This document shows, piece after piece, positions 32,847 through 43,219 of a DNA stretch of 64,000 nt. Made by a program: the position numbers and the translations under genes. Below the pieces are notes generated by a model. That model had not been told where the DNA came from, ran no database searches, and was given only the letters and a program-made list of their open reading frames with translations. This DNA comes from Hyparrhenia diplandra. Taxonomy: Eukaryota; Streptophyta; Magnoliopsida; Poales; Poaceae. Position 1 is the stretch's first letter; each line of letters opens with the position of its first letter. The DNA lies in the NCBI GenBank assembly GCA_015847255.1, contig JADLZK010012648.1, positions 124,001-188,000 of the forward strand, read 5' to 3'.

Positions 32847-34144
32847 ATGTCGTCAACTCTAGGCCGTCGGAAGAAACAAGCCAAGCTCTCTTCTCCGGTC
32901 CCCCTCACCAACGACGAGAACGACGGCCGGCTGCCTACGGACGTGCTGTACGAGGTCCTGGTCCGCGTCCCGGCGAAGGAGCTCTGCCGGCTCCGCGTCG
33001 TCTGCCGGTCATGGAGGTCGGTCACCTCCGACCCAGTGTTCGCCAAGGCCCACGCTTCCCGCCACCCGCTGCTCGTCGCTGCCATGTGGAAGAACAACGA
33101 GGTCCACCTTCTTGACCTGAGCTCCTGTAGTAACAACATCGTCAGGCGGTTACATGTGCCGGAACGCGTGCACACTCTGACCCACACCTCGGCCTGATCT
33201 GCGCCTCACCGGTAATAGGAGATCTCAGCTTTGTGCTAGACCCGGTCGCCGGCGAAGTGGTCGCCACCTTGCCTGACGGCGGCATAGACGTCGACCTCCA
33301 GCTGGATGGCCCGTTAGCGCTCGAGCTGGTCCAAGACCGTGCGTCGTACAGAGGGTCGTCCCCATCACTACTCGGTTACGTTCCCTCCACGGGAGAGTAC
33401 AAGGCGCTCCGGACCAACGGTTACTACACGGGCCTGCATGACGAACTATTAGGCCAAGAGCTCATCACGCAGACATGCCACGTCATAACCGTGTCCGGCC
33501 ACGCCGTCACTGCCGACGACAGTGGAGCAATAAGGTGGCGGACACGGCCATGCCCGCCGGTGGGAGGCCCCTCATCCTCTTGTATGAGGGAAAGGGTGGT
33601 CGTAGACGGGATTGCCTACTTTTTGAGACGACCCTCCAACTACTACCATGTCGACTTTGAGCCGGATGCCATATTCGCTTTCGATCTGGCGACAGAGGAG
33701 TGGAGGCCAAACACAATTCGCGGGCCACTGAGCAGCAATTGTTCCGACAACGAGCTCAAGTTCAGTCAAGACATGGAGAGCCTCCAGTTATGTGTGTTGG
33801 ATGGCTGCCTGGTCACTGCACATCACAAGAACTGGGATTGCTCAATGGATATATGGTTTCTAGAAGACATGGACGACATCGACAAAAGGCTCTGGAACAA
33901 AAGATATTTGATTCAGTGTACACCCGGCTACAAGTATCGTCATTCATCTAGGCCTCCATGCCCACTACATGTTTTGGAGGACGGAAGGATAGTCATGTGG
34001 GGAGCCGATCCGGAAAGGCTGGTCATGGCCGGAGTATACGATCCAAGAACAAACATGTACTCCAAGCTAGCTAGTGTGGTAGATTATCGCTCCGTGAGCT
34101 TGCATCTAGGAAGCCTTTTGTGCTCGTCAGGCCTTCAGAGCTGA
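32847..34144 (+). pseudogene. F-box protein gene copy 3, single frameshift
   Basis: The best preserved member: one lesion in about 430 codons. The first frame (32847-33197) carries the F-box at residues 29-74 (LPTDVLYEVLVRVPAKELCR, CRSWRSVTSDPVFAKAHA). A single missing base near 33184 (GACCCACACCTCGG against GACCACAGACCTCGG in copy 2) ends it early. The second frame is then open to 34144 with the whole associated domain: FVLDPVAGEVVATLPDGG, STGEYKALRTNGY, IFAFDLATEEWRPNTIRGPL, HVLEDGRIVMWG and LGSLLCSSGLQS. Its 3' flank matches that of copy 1 without the MITE. The lesion could be real or a sequence error. If it is an error, this would be an intact gene. Confidence 0.88.
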
Positions 34145-34588
34145 GCCTTGCATTGGGTTCGCCTTCGTCGTCTTCCAACATATATGGATCTCAGCTACGC
34201 AGCCGGCCTCCATGCCACATGCAAGTTGTCATATTATTTAGTAATATAATTGTTACTTTTATTTTGTCGTCATAAATTGGATCATGGAATCGTTATATGG
34301 GTTGGATCACAGTGACTTTTGGAAAGTACTATATAGACATGTGGTGTGTCCGCCGAGCAATTCTAAAGCTGGATCACAGCAGAAGGCACAAAATCAATGG
34401 GCTGAGTTGCCGTCTGGCCAGGCAACGCAGCTTGAAGGCACAACCATTGCCTTACACTAGTCTTGGTGAGGATTTCTGGGTTTCATAATGCATTTAATAC
34501 AATAACACATCAGCAGATTTCATGACTTGATGGGTTAATATGAAGAGAGATATATAAAGAGTTTCATCCGCATGAAACCCACATGGTT
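34145..34588. other. 3' flank of F-box copy 3
   Basis: Shared with the flank of copy 1 up to about 34380 (GAGCAATTCTAAAGCTGGAT). No further gene is visible. It contains the empty site for the MITE at 16021-16245. Confidence 0.6.
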
Positions 34589-34868
34589 TCAACCTACCAG
34601 CCGTATGTCTTCAGGGACCAATCGATTCAAATGGTTGGCTGTTCTAGAAGTCTCATCAATATTAATTGTTTCATCTTCTTCTGCATCTATATCATGCTCT
34701 ATGTCAACAGTTTGCTGTGCCGGAGTGGGAGTTCTTGTAGCAATTGGTGAAACTGAAGATTGACTCAATCCAGCACCAACAAAGTGAAAATTTTCATTTC
34801 CATTAGGATGGTTAGCAAATGTATTTGACTGCAGAAAATTTGAGAACCCTCCTGGTGGTTATAACCTG
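34589..34868 (-). pseudogene. Transposon accessory (Myb/SANT-like) protein fragment
   Basis: On the minus strand the frame ending at 34589 reads ...GFSNFLQSNTFANHPNGNEN..., ...TPTPAQQTVDIEHDIDAEED... and closes RTANHLNRLVPEDIRLVG then stop. The low-complexity acidic stretch leading into EDIRLV resembles the region just before the Myb/SANT-like domain of the second protein of PIF/Harbinger transposons (trihelix/NAM-associated type). The domain itself is missing. A likely splice donor and repeated exon edge lie upstream at 34960-35175. The family assignment is from memory and moderate. Confidence 0.4.
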
Positions 34869-34969
34869 CAACTATATGATTTTCCATGCTGTAATCAATT
34901 ATTTCTTCGCCAAAATTGGACAAATCCAACACACATAATCAGCTAGGAGAGGCCAAGTAATACTATATA

Positions 34970-35735
34970 TATAGGTCCATTCAGAGTTTATTTACCCTTC
35001 GGTAGGAGATGGCATTGGCAAAGCAATACTATATATAGGTTCAGGCAAAGCAATACCATAAGTGAACATTTACTAACGCATGCACCGGTTCAGGAACCGC
35101 AAATAACATCAGCAAAAAATATGTAGGTTCAGTCAGAGTTTATTTACCATTGGTAGGAGATGGCATTGGCCACCATACACCAATGGGGGAACCACCGGTT
35201 CGAGGAACACAAGCATCTTCAATCACACCGGTTTCTCCAGCTTGAGCCCGTCTTGCTGCAGCTCCGGCGACCGGAGCTTGAGGCCCCCGGCTTGCAGCAG
35301 CTCTGGCGACTGGAGCTTGAGGTGCCCGGCTTGCAGGAACACCTTTTCCTCGCCGAGGAGTCGTCTTTGTGAAGGACCGAAACGGCGACCAGAGGAGGAA
35401 GGGTGAATGGAAGCCTCGATTTTCCTTTTCAATTTTGGGTCATCGGCTCAACCCCAACCTCAAAAAAGCGAACTCACAAAGAAATGAGTGATACACGTGC
35501 TAACTGGTAGCAGGATATCAAACTCGAAGAGTTAGGCACAATGAGTCCAACGAAGAAACAGGAGATCGAATCGGAGCTCGAGCGGACAATCTGCGGATAA
35601 AACAATAGGCACGGAATTACACGCCTCTCGGGCACAGAGGCAGCAAAGCCTTCATCGATGACCATCGGTGCTTCTCTGTAAAAAACTGAGTGCGCAAGAT
35701 AGATACTAAATCCACAAGCTGAACTGTAGGAAGCA
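34970..35735 (-). other. Possible 5' exons of the same transposon gene
   Basis: GAGTTTATTTACC...GGTAGGAGATGGCATTGGC occurs twice (34985-35018 and 35139-35170), like a duplicated exon end plus donor site read on the minus strand. The frame 35223-35432 (minus) contains an 11-13 residue repeat (LQAGHLKLQSPEL, LQAGGLKLRSPEL). No domain recognised. This DNA was continuous with 38101 onwards before the LINE at 35736-38088 was inserted. Confidence 0.35.
35722..35735. repeat. Target-site duplication, left copy
   Basis: AACTGTAGGAAGCA, repeated exactly at 38087-38100 on the far side of the non-LTR retrotransposon. Confidence 0.9.
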
Positions 35736-36070
35736 ATGCAGGGAGAGACGGGCACAACGCTGACAGCAGGATGGAGCCGTTAGAGCTCCCCTCGAGCGCT
35801 CGTCCGCCGCCGCCTCCGCCTCCCGATCTACCAAATCCACCAAATACACCCCCAAATCCAACCGAAATCCTCCTTCCTTCTTCGGATCCGGACTCGTCCC
35901 TCCCCGATCTACGTTACGGTGGGTGCTTTTGTGGACGAGCTCGGCTCCGGTGGAGGTGCCGCCCTCGTCGCGCGGGCTGATGCCGTCGCCGGCACCTCTC
36001 TCCGTCGTCGGCCACGCTGCTGGGGTGGGGCTACGGCTCCATCGTCACCGGTGTCTCCACTTCAACGCGG

Positions 36071-37252
36071 GTGGTGGAGACAGGGCCTGTTCGGAGGGGC
36101 TGCCTGGAGCTGGTGTCGTCTATGCCGCCGCCGTCACGGCTCCCAACGGCCTTCCGACCCGCCGGGTCGCGGTCGGCCAGCCTGTCCCGGGATGCGGCTC
36201 CGTTCGTCCCCGGCGGTACCTGGGCGTTCAAGGCCGTGCGGTGGTCGAACAGCTCGGTTTCTCCGACCGACATTGCGAAGGTGCGCCACACAGCGGTGCG
36301 GGCGCCCCACGTGAGACGTCGTCCGTCGGGGCTCTCCGGCACATGCGACTTCTTGTGCCGTCGATGGGCCGCTGGTGGAGGCTGTCCAACGGCAGGGGGA
36401 ACGCCGTCCTTCCAGGCGTTCGAGAGGAAGGAAGCAACGTCGTCTCCCGCAGCTCCATGGTGCCATGGTGCCGTGGTGGCGCCGGCGTCGGCCGACTCGG
36501 CCACGACGTCGTATCGGCATTTTGACGCCCGATGGCTGGAGGAAGGTGCTGGCGAGTGGCGTGGTTGTGCAAGCTTGGCGGCCGGCACGAGGCCTCGCGC
36601 TCGTCAAGTTCCACCGGCACTGGTTGGGTGCTGCTTCAACTGCTTTGGCCCCAACCATGTCGCCGCTGCCTGTCGCAATCGATCCAGGTGCCTCCGATGT
36701 GGGGAGGAGGGTCACCATGCGCGTCGGTGCTGGCGCAATCGGGGTGTCCCTCGTGGACAACACCGACGCCGGCCACCCGGTGGCGCCCCTCGCACCCCAC
36801 CCTCTGTTTCTGTGGTGGACGCTGCTGTCCGGGATGCTGTTGGTGTCCAGCTGGATACTTCAGTCCGTCCCCGTGGACGGCGGCGGCGGCGGAGGCGGAA
36901 GCGGATGCCGGACCTGTGCTGCGATTCGGCCGCCACTGCTAATATGGTCCCTGCCAACCTCGAGTTCGAGATGTTGCTCTTGCAACGTTTGGATGCTGGA
37001 CATGGCCAGGATTTGAGGGATGATCCGATGCTGGTGGAGCTTATGGCCTCACTCCCTGTCGTCCAGATTGCCGGAAGTTCTGCTCCCATCCTTGCTGCCC
37101 CTATGGACGGTGATGTCCTTGGATACATGGATGCGGGGCATATTGATCGAGACTTGGTGGAAGATCCAATGTTGATGGAGGTTGCGGCATCGACATTGGG
37201 ACCATCCGGGCCGGTGATGTGCTGGTCGGGTGGCTACTCCGCCGTGTCCTAG
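36071..37252 (+). pseudogene. LINE ORF1-like protein with two zinc knuckles
   Basis: 393 codons open. Two CCHC knuckles lie at residues 188-201 (CFNCFGPNHVAAAC) and 207-220 (CLRCGEEGHHARRC), followed by an Arg-rich stretch (about residues 270-282) and acidic repeats (DDPMLVELMASL, EDPMLMEVAAS). Such knuckles bind nucleic acid in plant L1-type ORF1 proteins. The natural start was probably upstream: a frame from 35771 (MEPLELPSSARPPPPPPP) gives a proline-rich N-terminus but shifts before 36071, so the gene is broken. The C-terminal part continues in another frame at 37519. Confidence 0.65.
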
Positions 37253-37518
37253 CTAAGCGTCGCCCGGACCTTCGTCACCGAACTTCGGTCGAGATTGGGG
37301 CATCGGATGGTGTCGCGTCGTGCGTCTCGCGCAGGTGTTGCTAGAGGTTTGCATCGATCCAGGACCCCCCTTGTTGGGGATCACGGAAGATGGGGGAGAT
37401 TGTGGCGTCGAGCGGCAATGGTGGGCGAGTTGCTAGGTGAAGCGACCAAAGAAACCCGTGGACACCGGGACCATCCTCCCGCTCGTGAGCGGCGCCCACG
37501 AAGTCTCCTGCGCCGACC

Positions 37519-37791
37519 ATGTCTGTTGATGACTTTATTGCGAAGTTCACGGCCGTTGGATCCTCCGATCCCGCCCACGCCGTTGTTGAGGCGGACGGCG
37601 TCCCGCGGAGGGAGCTGACCGATGATGACCTCATCCCCAAAGCGCGGTCTTGGCGGCTTGCGGCGAAAGAGTGCACACAGGGGAGGCGAGGCCGAGGCTC
37701 GGGCAAGGAAGGTGCTACGAAGAAGATGGGGATCCACGTCGAGGCGGAGCATCGGATGAGGTTTCCTTCGACGAACTTCAGGCTGCCTTGA
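37519..37791 (+). pseudogene. C-terminal part of the LINE ORF1-like protein
   Basis: The frame starts SVDDFIAKFTAVG, then DDDLIPKARSWRLAAKE and a KKMGIHVEAE block. From memory this order (DDFIAKFT, SxRLAAK, KKMG) is typical of the C-terminus of rice LINE ORF1 proteins. It is in a different frame from 36071-37252, so at least one more shift or stop separates them. Confidence 0.55.
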
Positions 37792-38100
37792 CTGGGCCCG
37801 GCGGCGGCGTCAACGGGAGGCGATGGAGGTGTTCTTTCTCCGCGGAAAGAAGTGGAGGGCTTCCAGCTGCGGACGACACCCGAGTGTGCTAGGTCCTAGG
37901 TCGCAAATTGGTTAGCCATGTAATCGTTAAATTTGGATCCAGTAGTTTAGGACTTCTTTAGTTTTTTCTTCTTTGGAGAATTTTGGCGGTGATGTTCACT
38001 TCGGCATCACAGCTTAGTCTTTGTATTTGGATTCGGTTTTCCTTTCTCTTAATGAAAAACGGGTGAATGACCCGATCGAGAAAAAAAACTGTAGGAAGCA

Positions 38101-40095
38101 GGAAATCATTTACATGCACATTTCTTGAATTAATGAGCATGCCATGAATGCTTCCTGTAGAATGAAAGTGACACCACACAAATTGATTTCTCAAGTCAAT
38201 CACGAGCTGCACACCTTGCTGGTCAACCAAAAACTCATGTCGAGCACTTGCTCCTTGCCTACAAGCGCTGTGACTGAATGTGCACTTCTGACGATAACAG
38301 ATGGAGCAACTAGAAAATCAATCAAGGAACTTGATGCCAGCTCTTCACGGCAAATCACAGAAGCAAGAAAAACTAATTCTTTTGGTCAATAAAAATCACA
38401 CACGCATGAGCAAGCAAGAAGAAGCAACGATGCTTGGCACCTGGATGAGCAAATGGAACGCACAGCGTAGCAGCTCTGATGTTGTTTCCCTTGTACCTTG
38501 CCGATCAACACCTGCTGATGAGAGGCTGCTGAGCTGCTGCACACCACCAAATCAAGCTCATTCAGTAAGTTCAGAAGGGCACACGCATCGAGAAAATCAA
38601 AACTGCAGTGCAGGGGTTGCTCTTCGCACTGCTGACGAACAAGAACAAGTTGCTACTGAAAATTGGCGAGCAAAAACGATTTAGGTGCTACCAGCCAGTG
38701 AGCACCGCTCTGCTTGAGCACGCACGGCGCCTAGGCGCTCGGCGCTGGTAGCGCTCCTGCCTGACGAGCACGAGTCTGCTCTTGCTCGACCAAGACACCA
38801 AATCCACCGAGCAAGAGAACTGACGAACACACGAACTGAGATAGGGACGGGAAGCACTCGGCGCTGGGAAAACAAGCAGCTTGACTGCTGGAAGAGCACC
38901 GAAGGTGCTGGGCACTTACGCCCTGTGGCTCAGCAATCCCACGCACAGCTTGGCCCCTGCCAAAAACACGAGCACCCACAGCAAGTAGCAACCGACCAAA
39001 AACTCGACGGACTGACGACCAGAAAAGGGGCGAGCAAGAGGACAACCAAATCTGTCCCAAAACTCCATGGATCGCTTCCAAATTTCGGTCAGATGAAATT
39101 CACCTAGCTACGAACCAATCCCCAAAAATCACTGGCCAGAACGCACCCAATCTCCGGCAAAATCAGATCATGGGCATGAACAAAAACATGGACGAAAATG
39201 CAAGAACGAGAGAAACAAAATCACAGATTAAAGTGAGACGAATCCCGAGAGGGCATGAGTGAACTAAGGGCCACTCTTCCTACGAACGAAAATCACAGCA
39301 CAAAATATCCACAAATTTGTTCTTGGACCTCTAAACAAGAACCCTAAAAATGGGGAAATAAAAACAAAAATAAGAGAGACAAAGGGGGAGGAGGCTGTCA
39401 TCCTCCACATATAGTCCGAAATCCCTCTTTCCCAAACTACCCCTAGATACATATGAGCCGAGCTGCTAACCCTAAGGCTAATTTAGTCCGACTCGGAATA
39501 ATTTGATCCGACGACCACCGCACCTCCTCATCTGCAGCCTTGCTCAGCGCAATCTCCCGGATGCCGCCACGTGCCGCCCTTCCGTCCACGGAACGCCCGG
39601 GTTTTGAGGCCCAAACCCCGTGAAACCCGCCGATGGTTTTGAGGCCCAAACCACTAAACCCGCACCCATGGTTTTGAGGCCCAAACCACGAAACGCCGAC
39701 CGATGGTTTTGAGGACAAACCACCAAACCTCCTCTCGACACGTGTCATCGCCGTCTTGACCGCCCCGAAGTCGCCAAGTCATCCGAGCTCCTCGCTGCCG
39801 CCCGCACGCCGCCCGTCTTGACCCGATCGACACGGTCCTCGCCATGTCCTCTTGCATCCGTCGATGTCCCGGATGTCGACCACCATGGCTAGCCACCCGG
39901 GCGATCGGTCCCTCGGTCCAAGCCTCACGTCCGTCCTTCACCTCCGCGGTCCGTCGGCCCGGCACGCCCCTCCTTGGCCCCTTCACCTCACCGTCGCCTA
40001 CCATCTCCGAGCTCCACACCGCACAATACGAACCAAGAGATCCGTCTTCGACACACTCCACGTGTGCCGGTGAACATAGCCGAAGCATAAAAGAT
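38101..40095 (-). other. Repeat-rich, probably LTR- or transposon-derived
   Basis: No convincing protein. On the minus strand there is a TATA-like CTATATG box near 39411, followed downstream by a leader-like stretch with GGGTTCTTGTTTAGAGGTCC. Open frames 38731-39081 and 39264-39452 (minus) look compositional. The GC-rich part 39480-40080 holds a four-copy tandem repeat. It may be an LTR or leader of a minus-strand element, split on its left by the half-LINE. Confidence 0.35.
39600..39721. repeat. Four tandem copies, period exactly 35 bp
   Basis: GGTTTTGAGGCCCAAACC starts at 39600, 39635 and 39670. A fourth, with one base lost (GGTTTTGAGGACAAACC), starts at 39705. The core is itself an imperfect palindrome (GGTTT...AAACC). 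Spacers are variants of ACGAAACCCGCCGAT. Confidence 0.92.
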
Positions 40096-41590
40096 AAAGG
40101 AAAATAGAATTAAAATGTTGACTGTTGACAATCACTCAATCACAAAACTAAACACATGTCACCTAAATCAACCATGTGTTCGCACTTTGTTAATCGATTC
40201 ATGATTTGAGGATGCTCTTGGATCCTTTGTGGATGGGGAAGGAGATGGAATCGAAGGGAGATTGCAGGAGAATTTGGGAGGTGGAGGGGCCGCATTTGGG
40301 GAGGAAGCGGCGCCTCTGCGGAAACCGGAGATGATGATTGAGTGAGAGCGGGCTGTGAAGATGGAGCACGTACCTGACATTTGCTCCTTCTTACTTAATC
40401 AAAGCCGAGAAGTCGGTTCTTTCAAAAAAAAAATGGAGCACGTGGGAGAAGGCGGGCTGCTGTGAGCAGAAGATAGCGAAGACCGCGTGGGAGGAATCGC
40501 GAGGCTGTCTGCTGCGCCGGGAGATGGCGAGGGACCGAGAGGAGAATTGCGGTGGCGCACGGGATCCATGGAATCTACTGGCCTCCCCAATGCGGCCTCG
40601 AACATAATGAAGACTCGTTGTCTAAATAAGAAACGAAGTCTTCATTTTTTCCCCCTCTCTTAAATAAATGTCTCGCCACATCACCAATGAGTCTTTATTT
40701 TTTCCCCCTCTCTTCAATAAATGTCTCACCACATCAGCAACTTGCCAACATTGCAGTGTAATTAATGGATTTGTACACTACCATAGAGTCTGGGTTGGGA
40801 GTGCCCTTATCAACACAACATGCAAAAGTTGACGATAGTAGTCTTGCTTAGGGAAGGTACATTGGTGTTGTCTCGTAACTCGTCTCATGTAGTGACATGT
40901 AATTTAAGACGACTTAATAAACTAACGTACATTGGTTGTGATTTTAAGTTGTCTCATAGTAACGTGCAATTCCTTAATTTATGGGCAGAGAAAAAAATAG
41001 GATTGTGAGGTGCATGACAATAACAACTCATACAATGGTATAATAGTTGTCTCTACTCCAAAATTTTAGTTCATGATACTGCGACCTCATTCTCTTTCGC
41101 TCTCTCTTTCCTCTACATCATCAAAAATCCTCTGTAGCATTGCATGAGACGAGGTGAAATGGCTGATACTATGTAGCAATATACCTGCCTTTTTTGTGCC
41201 AATGAATTCCGAGAGTATGAGTATGACTTGTTCAATTAGAAATAGCGAATGTCTATATTTGGATATATAACTAGAATATCTTCTAGAGTATTTCTAAAAT
41301 TTACTCTAAATCATAATTTGGAGAGACATTTGAACACCTTATGCACACTCTAGATAGCCATCCTCGCTCTTCATTTTTGACTATCGAGAAATCTAGAATA
41401 GTGGACGTGTATATTCAAAGATCTAATTAAAGAAGTTTTTGTAAGATTTTTAATGAAAAATTATGTTTCTAAAAACTAGAAACAATATAAAGAATCTTTT
41501 GTAATTGCTCTCACAGAAGCTATTCATGTGTATCTTTCCAAAAAAATCTCTATTCTTGTAATTAAAAGAATATATAAAGAGACCTTTAGA
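40096..41590. other. Gene-free stretch with direct repeats
   Basis: TTTTTTCCCCCTCTCTTAAA plus TAAATGTCTCGCCACATCA occurs at about 40645-40688 and again at 40697-40738. The open frame at 40820-41008 is not convincing. 41590 onwards begins similarity to the upstream DNA of F-box copy 1 (TTTAGAGTTACTCTTA). Confidence 0.45.
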
Positions 41591-41753
41591 GTTACTCTTA
41601 GAACGTCTACCGAGAAAATTCCATTCGAAATTCGCATATTTCCCCATGTGCTGGCCGCCCGGCCCAATGCAATAACCGGCCCAGATAAGACTGGAAGCCA
41701 AACTGAAGTCGAATCGAGTTCGAGTCCGACTGCCCAACCAGCCAAACTAGTGG

Positions 41754-41762
41754 CTATTTAAA
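41754..41762 (+). promoter_or_regulatory. TATA box of F-box copy 4
   Basis: CTATTTAAA, 106 bp before the ATG at 41860. Conserved with copies 2 and 3. Confidence 0.6.
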
Positions 41763-41815
41763 CAAATCCTTCTCGCGCGTACCGAGACTCCATCGCCAAC
41801 ACCAAATACCTACCA

Positions 41816-41875
41816 ATGCCGGCAAGCTGCACGGCTGCAATCCACATCAGCTTTCAGAGATGCCGTCACTACTAG
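41816..41875 (+). promoter_or_regulatory. Upstream ORF overlapping the F-box copy 4 start
   Basis: An ATG in ACCAATGCC context opens a 19-codon frame, out of register with the gene, which ends at TAG 16 bases past the main ATG. A scanning ribosome would meet it first. It could lower translation of this copy if the leader includes it. Confidence 0.45.
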
Positions 41876-43198
41876 GCTGTCGGAAGAAGCCCACCGAGCT
41901 CTCTGCTCCTCCTGTCGCCCTCGCCAACGAGAACGACGACGGCCTGCTGCCGACGGACGTGTTGTACGAGATCCTGCTACGCCTCCCGGCCAAGGAGCTC
42001 TGCCGCCTCCGCGTCGTCTGCCGGTCATGGAGGAGGTCGCTCACCTTGGACCCGGGGTTTGCCAAGGCCCACTCTTCCCGCCACCCGCTGGTCGCCTGCA
42101 TCTGGAACATGTGGCACAACAAAGAGGTCCACATTCTCGACCTGACATGTTGTAACAACATCGTCAGGCGGTTACATGTGCCGCAATCCGTGTATGATCT
42201 CAGCGTGGCACAACTCGGCCTGCTCTGTGTCTCACCAGAAGATGGATGTCTCAACTATGTGCTCGATCCAGCTGTCACCGGCGAAGTGGTAGCCACCTTG
42301 CCTGACGGCGCCGGCGACGATGTCGACCTCCACCAGGATGGTTCATTGCCGTCAGTGCCCAGGTTGGTCCCTGGCGGTGCGTGGTCGTCCCCAACTTTGC
42401 TCGGCCACGTGCCTTCAACCGGAGAGTACAAGGCGCTCAGAATCAACGGTTACTGCACAGGCTGGGACGATGACGGATTTTATAGAAAAGAGATCATCAC
42501 GCAGACATGCAACGTCATAACCGTGTCCGGTCCGGCCGGTGCCAACGTCGACGGAGCAATAAGGTGGCGAGCACGGCCTTGCCCGTCGGCGGTGGGGAGG
42601 ACACTCGTACGTGTGTTTGAGGGATAGGGTGGTCGTAGATGGAGTTGCCTACTTCTTGAGGCGACCACCATCCAACTACACCTCCCATGAAAGGAAGTAC
42701 TTAAAAGGCATCAAGCCAGATGCCATATTTGCTTTTGATCTAGCGACAGAGAAGTGGAGGCCAAACACACTTCACGGACCGTTGAGCAGTAATTCTCCAG
42801 ACGACAATAAGCTCAAGTTCAGTCGAAAGAGGGAGAGCCTCCAGCTATTTGTATTGGATGGCTGCTTGGTCATGGCACATCACAAGAAACGGGATTGCTC
42901 AATGGATCTATGGTTTCTAGAGGACATGGACAACATCGACAAAGGGGTCTGGAACAAGAGATACTCGACTCAGTGTGCACCGGGTTGCAATAATAATCAT
43001 TACGGTAGGCCTCCACGTCCCCTGCATGTTTTCGAGGACGGAAGGACAGTCATGTGGGGAGCAGAACAGGAGGAAAGAGTCCTGGGAGTATACAATCCAA
43101 GAACAAACACGTACGCTAGGCTAGCTAGTATGCGAGACTATCACTCCGTGAGCTTGCATCTTGGAAGCCTTTTGTGTTCATCAGGTCATCGGAGCTGA
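41860..43198 (+). pseudogene. F-box protein gene copy 4, single frameshift
   Basis: The first frame (41860-42627, 255 codons) holds the F-box at residues 30-76 (LPTDVLYEILLRLPAKELCR, CRSWRRSLTLDPGFAKAH) and half of the associated region (STGEYKALRINGY). One extra G in a GGGG run near 42596 (GGTGGGGAGG; GGTGGGAGG in copy 3) causes a stop. The second frame then runs to 43198 with IFAFDLATEKWRPNTLHGPL, HVFEDGRTVMWG and LGSLLCSSGHRS. It is the most diverged member, with longer insertions (GDDVDLHQDG; the SHERKYLKG loop). As with copy 3, a single homopolymer-type indel is all that stands between it and an intact gene. Confidence 0.86.
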
Positions 43199-43219
43199 GC
43201 CTTGTCTTCGTCATCGTGA

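Larger units (their letters stand above)
35736..38088 (+). mobile_element. ORF1-only non-LTR retrotransposon (half-LINE)
   Basis: Bounded by a perfect 14-bp target duplication and ending in A8 right after a short stem (CGGGTGAATGACCCG), so it was made by target-primed reverse transcription. It is 2.35 kb long. It encodes only an ORF1-like CCHC protein; there is no endonuclease or reverse transcriptase, and the A-tail follows about 290 bp after the last open frame. Either a LINE derivative that kept ORF1 alone or a retrocopy of a zinc-knuckle mRNA would fit. The ORF1-like C-terminus (see 37519-37791) favours the first. Confidence 0.8.

Noticed and set aside
32847..34144. An intron that would bypass the frameshift in F-box copy 3
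   Set aside because: Copies 2 and 4 align straight through this place without an intron and no good donor/acceptor pair brackets the lesion.
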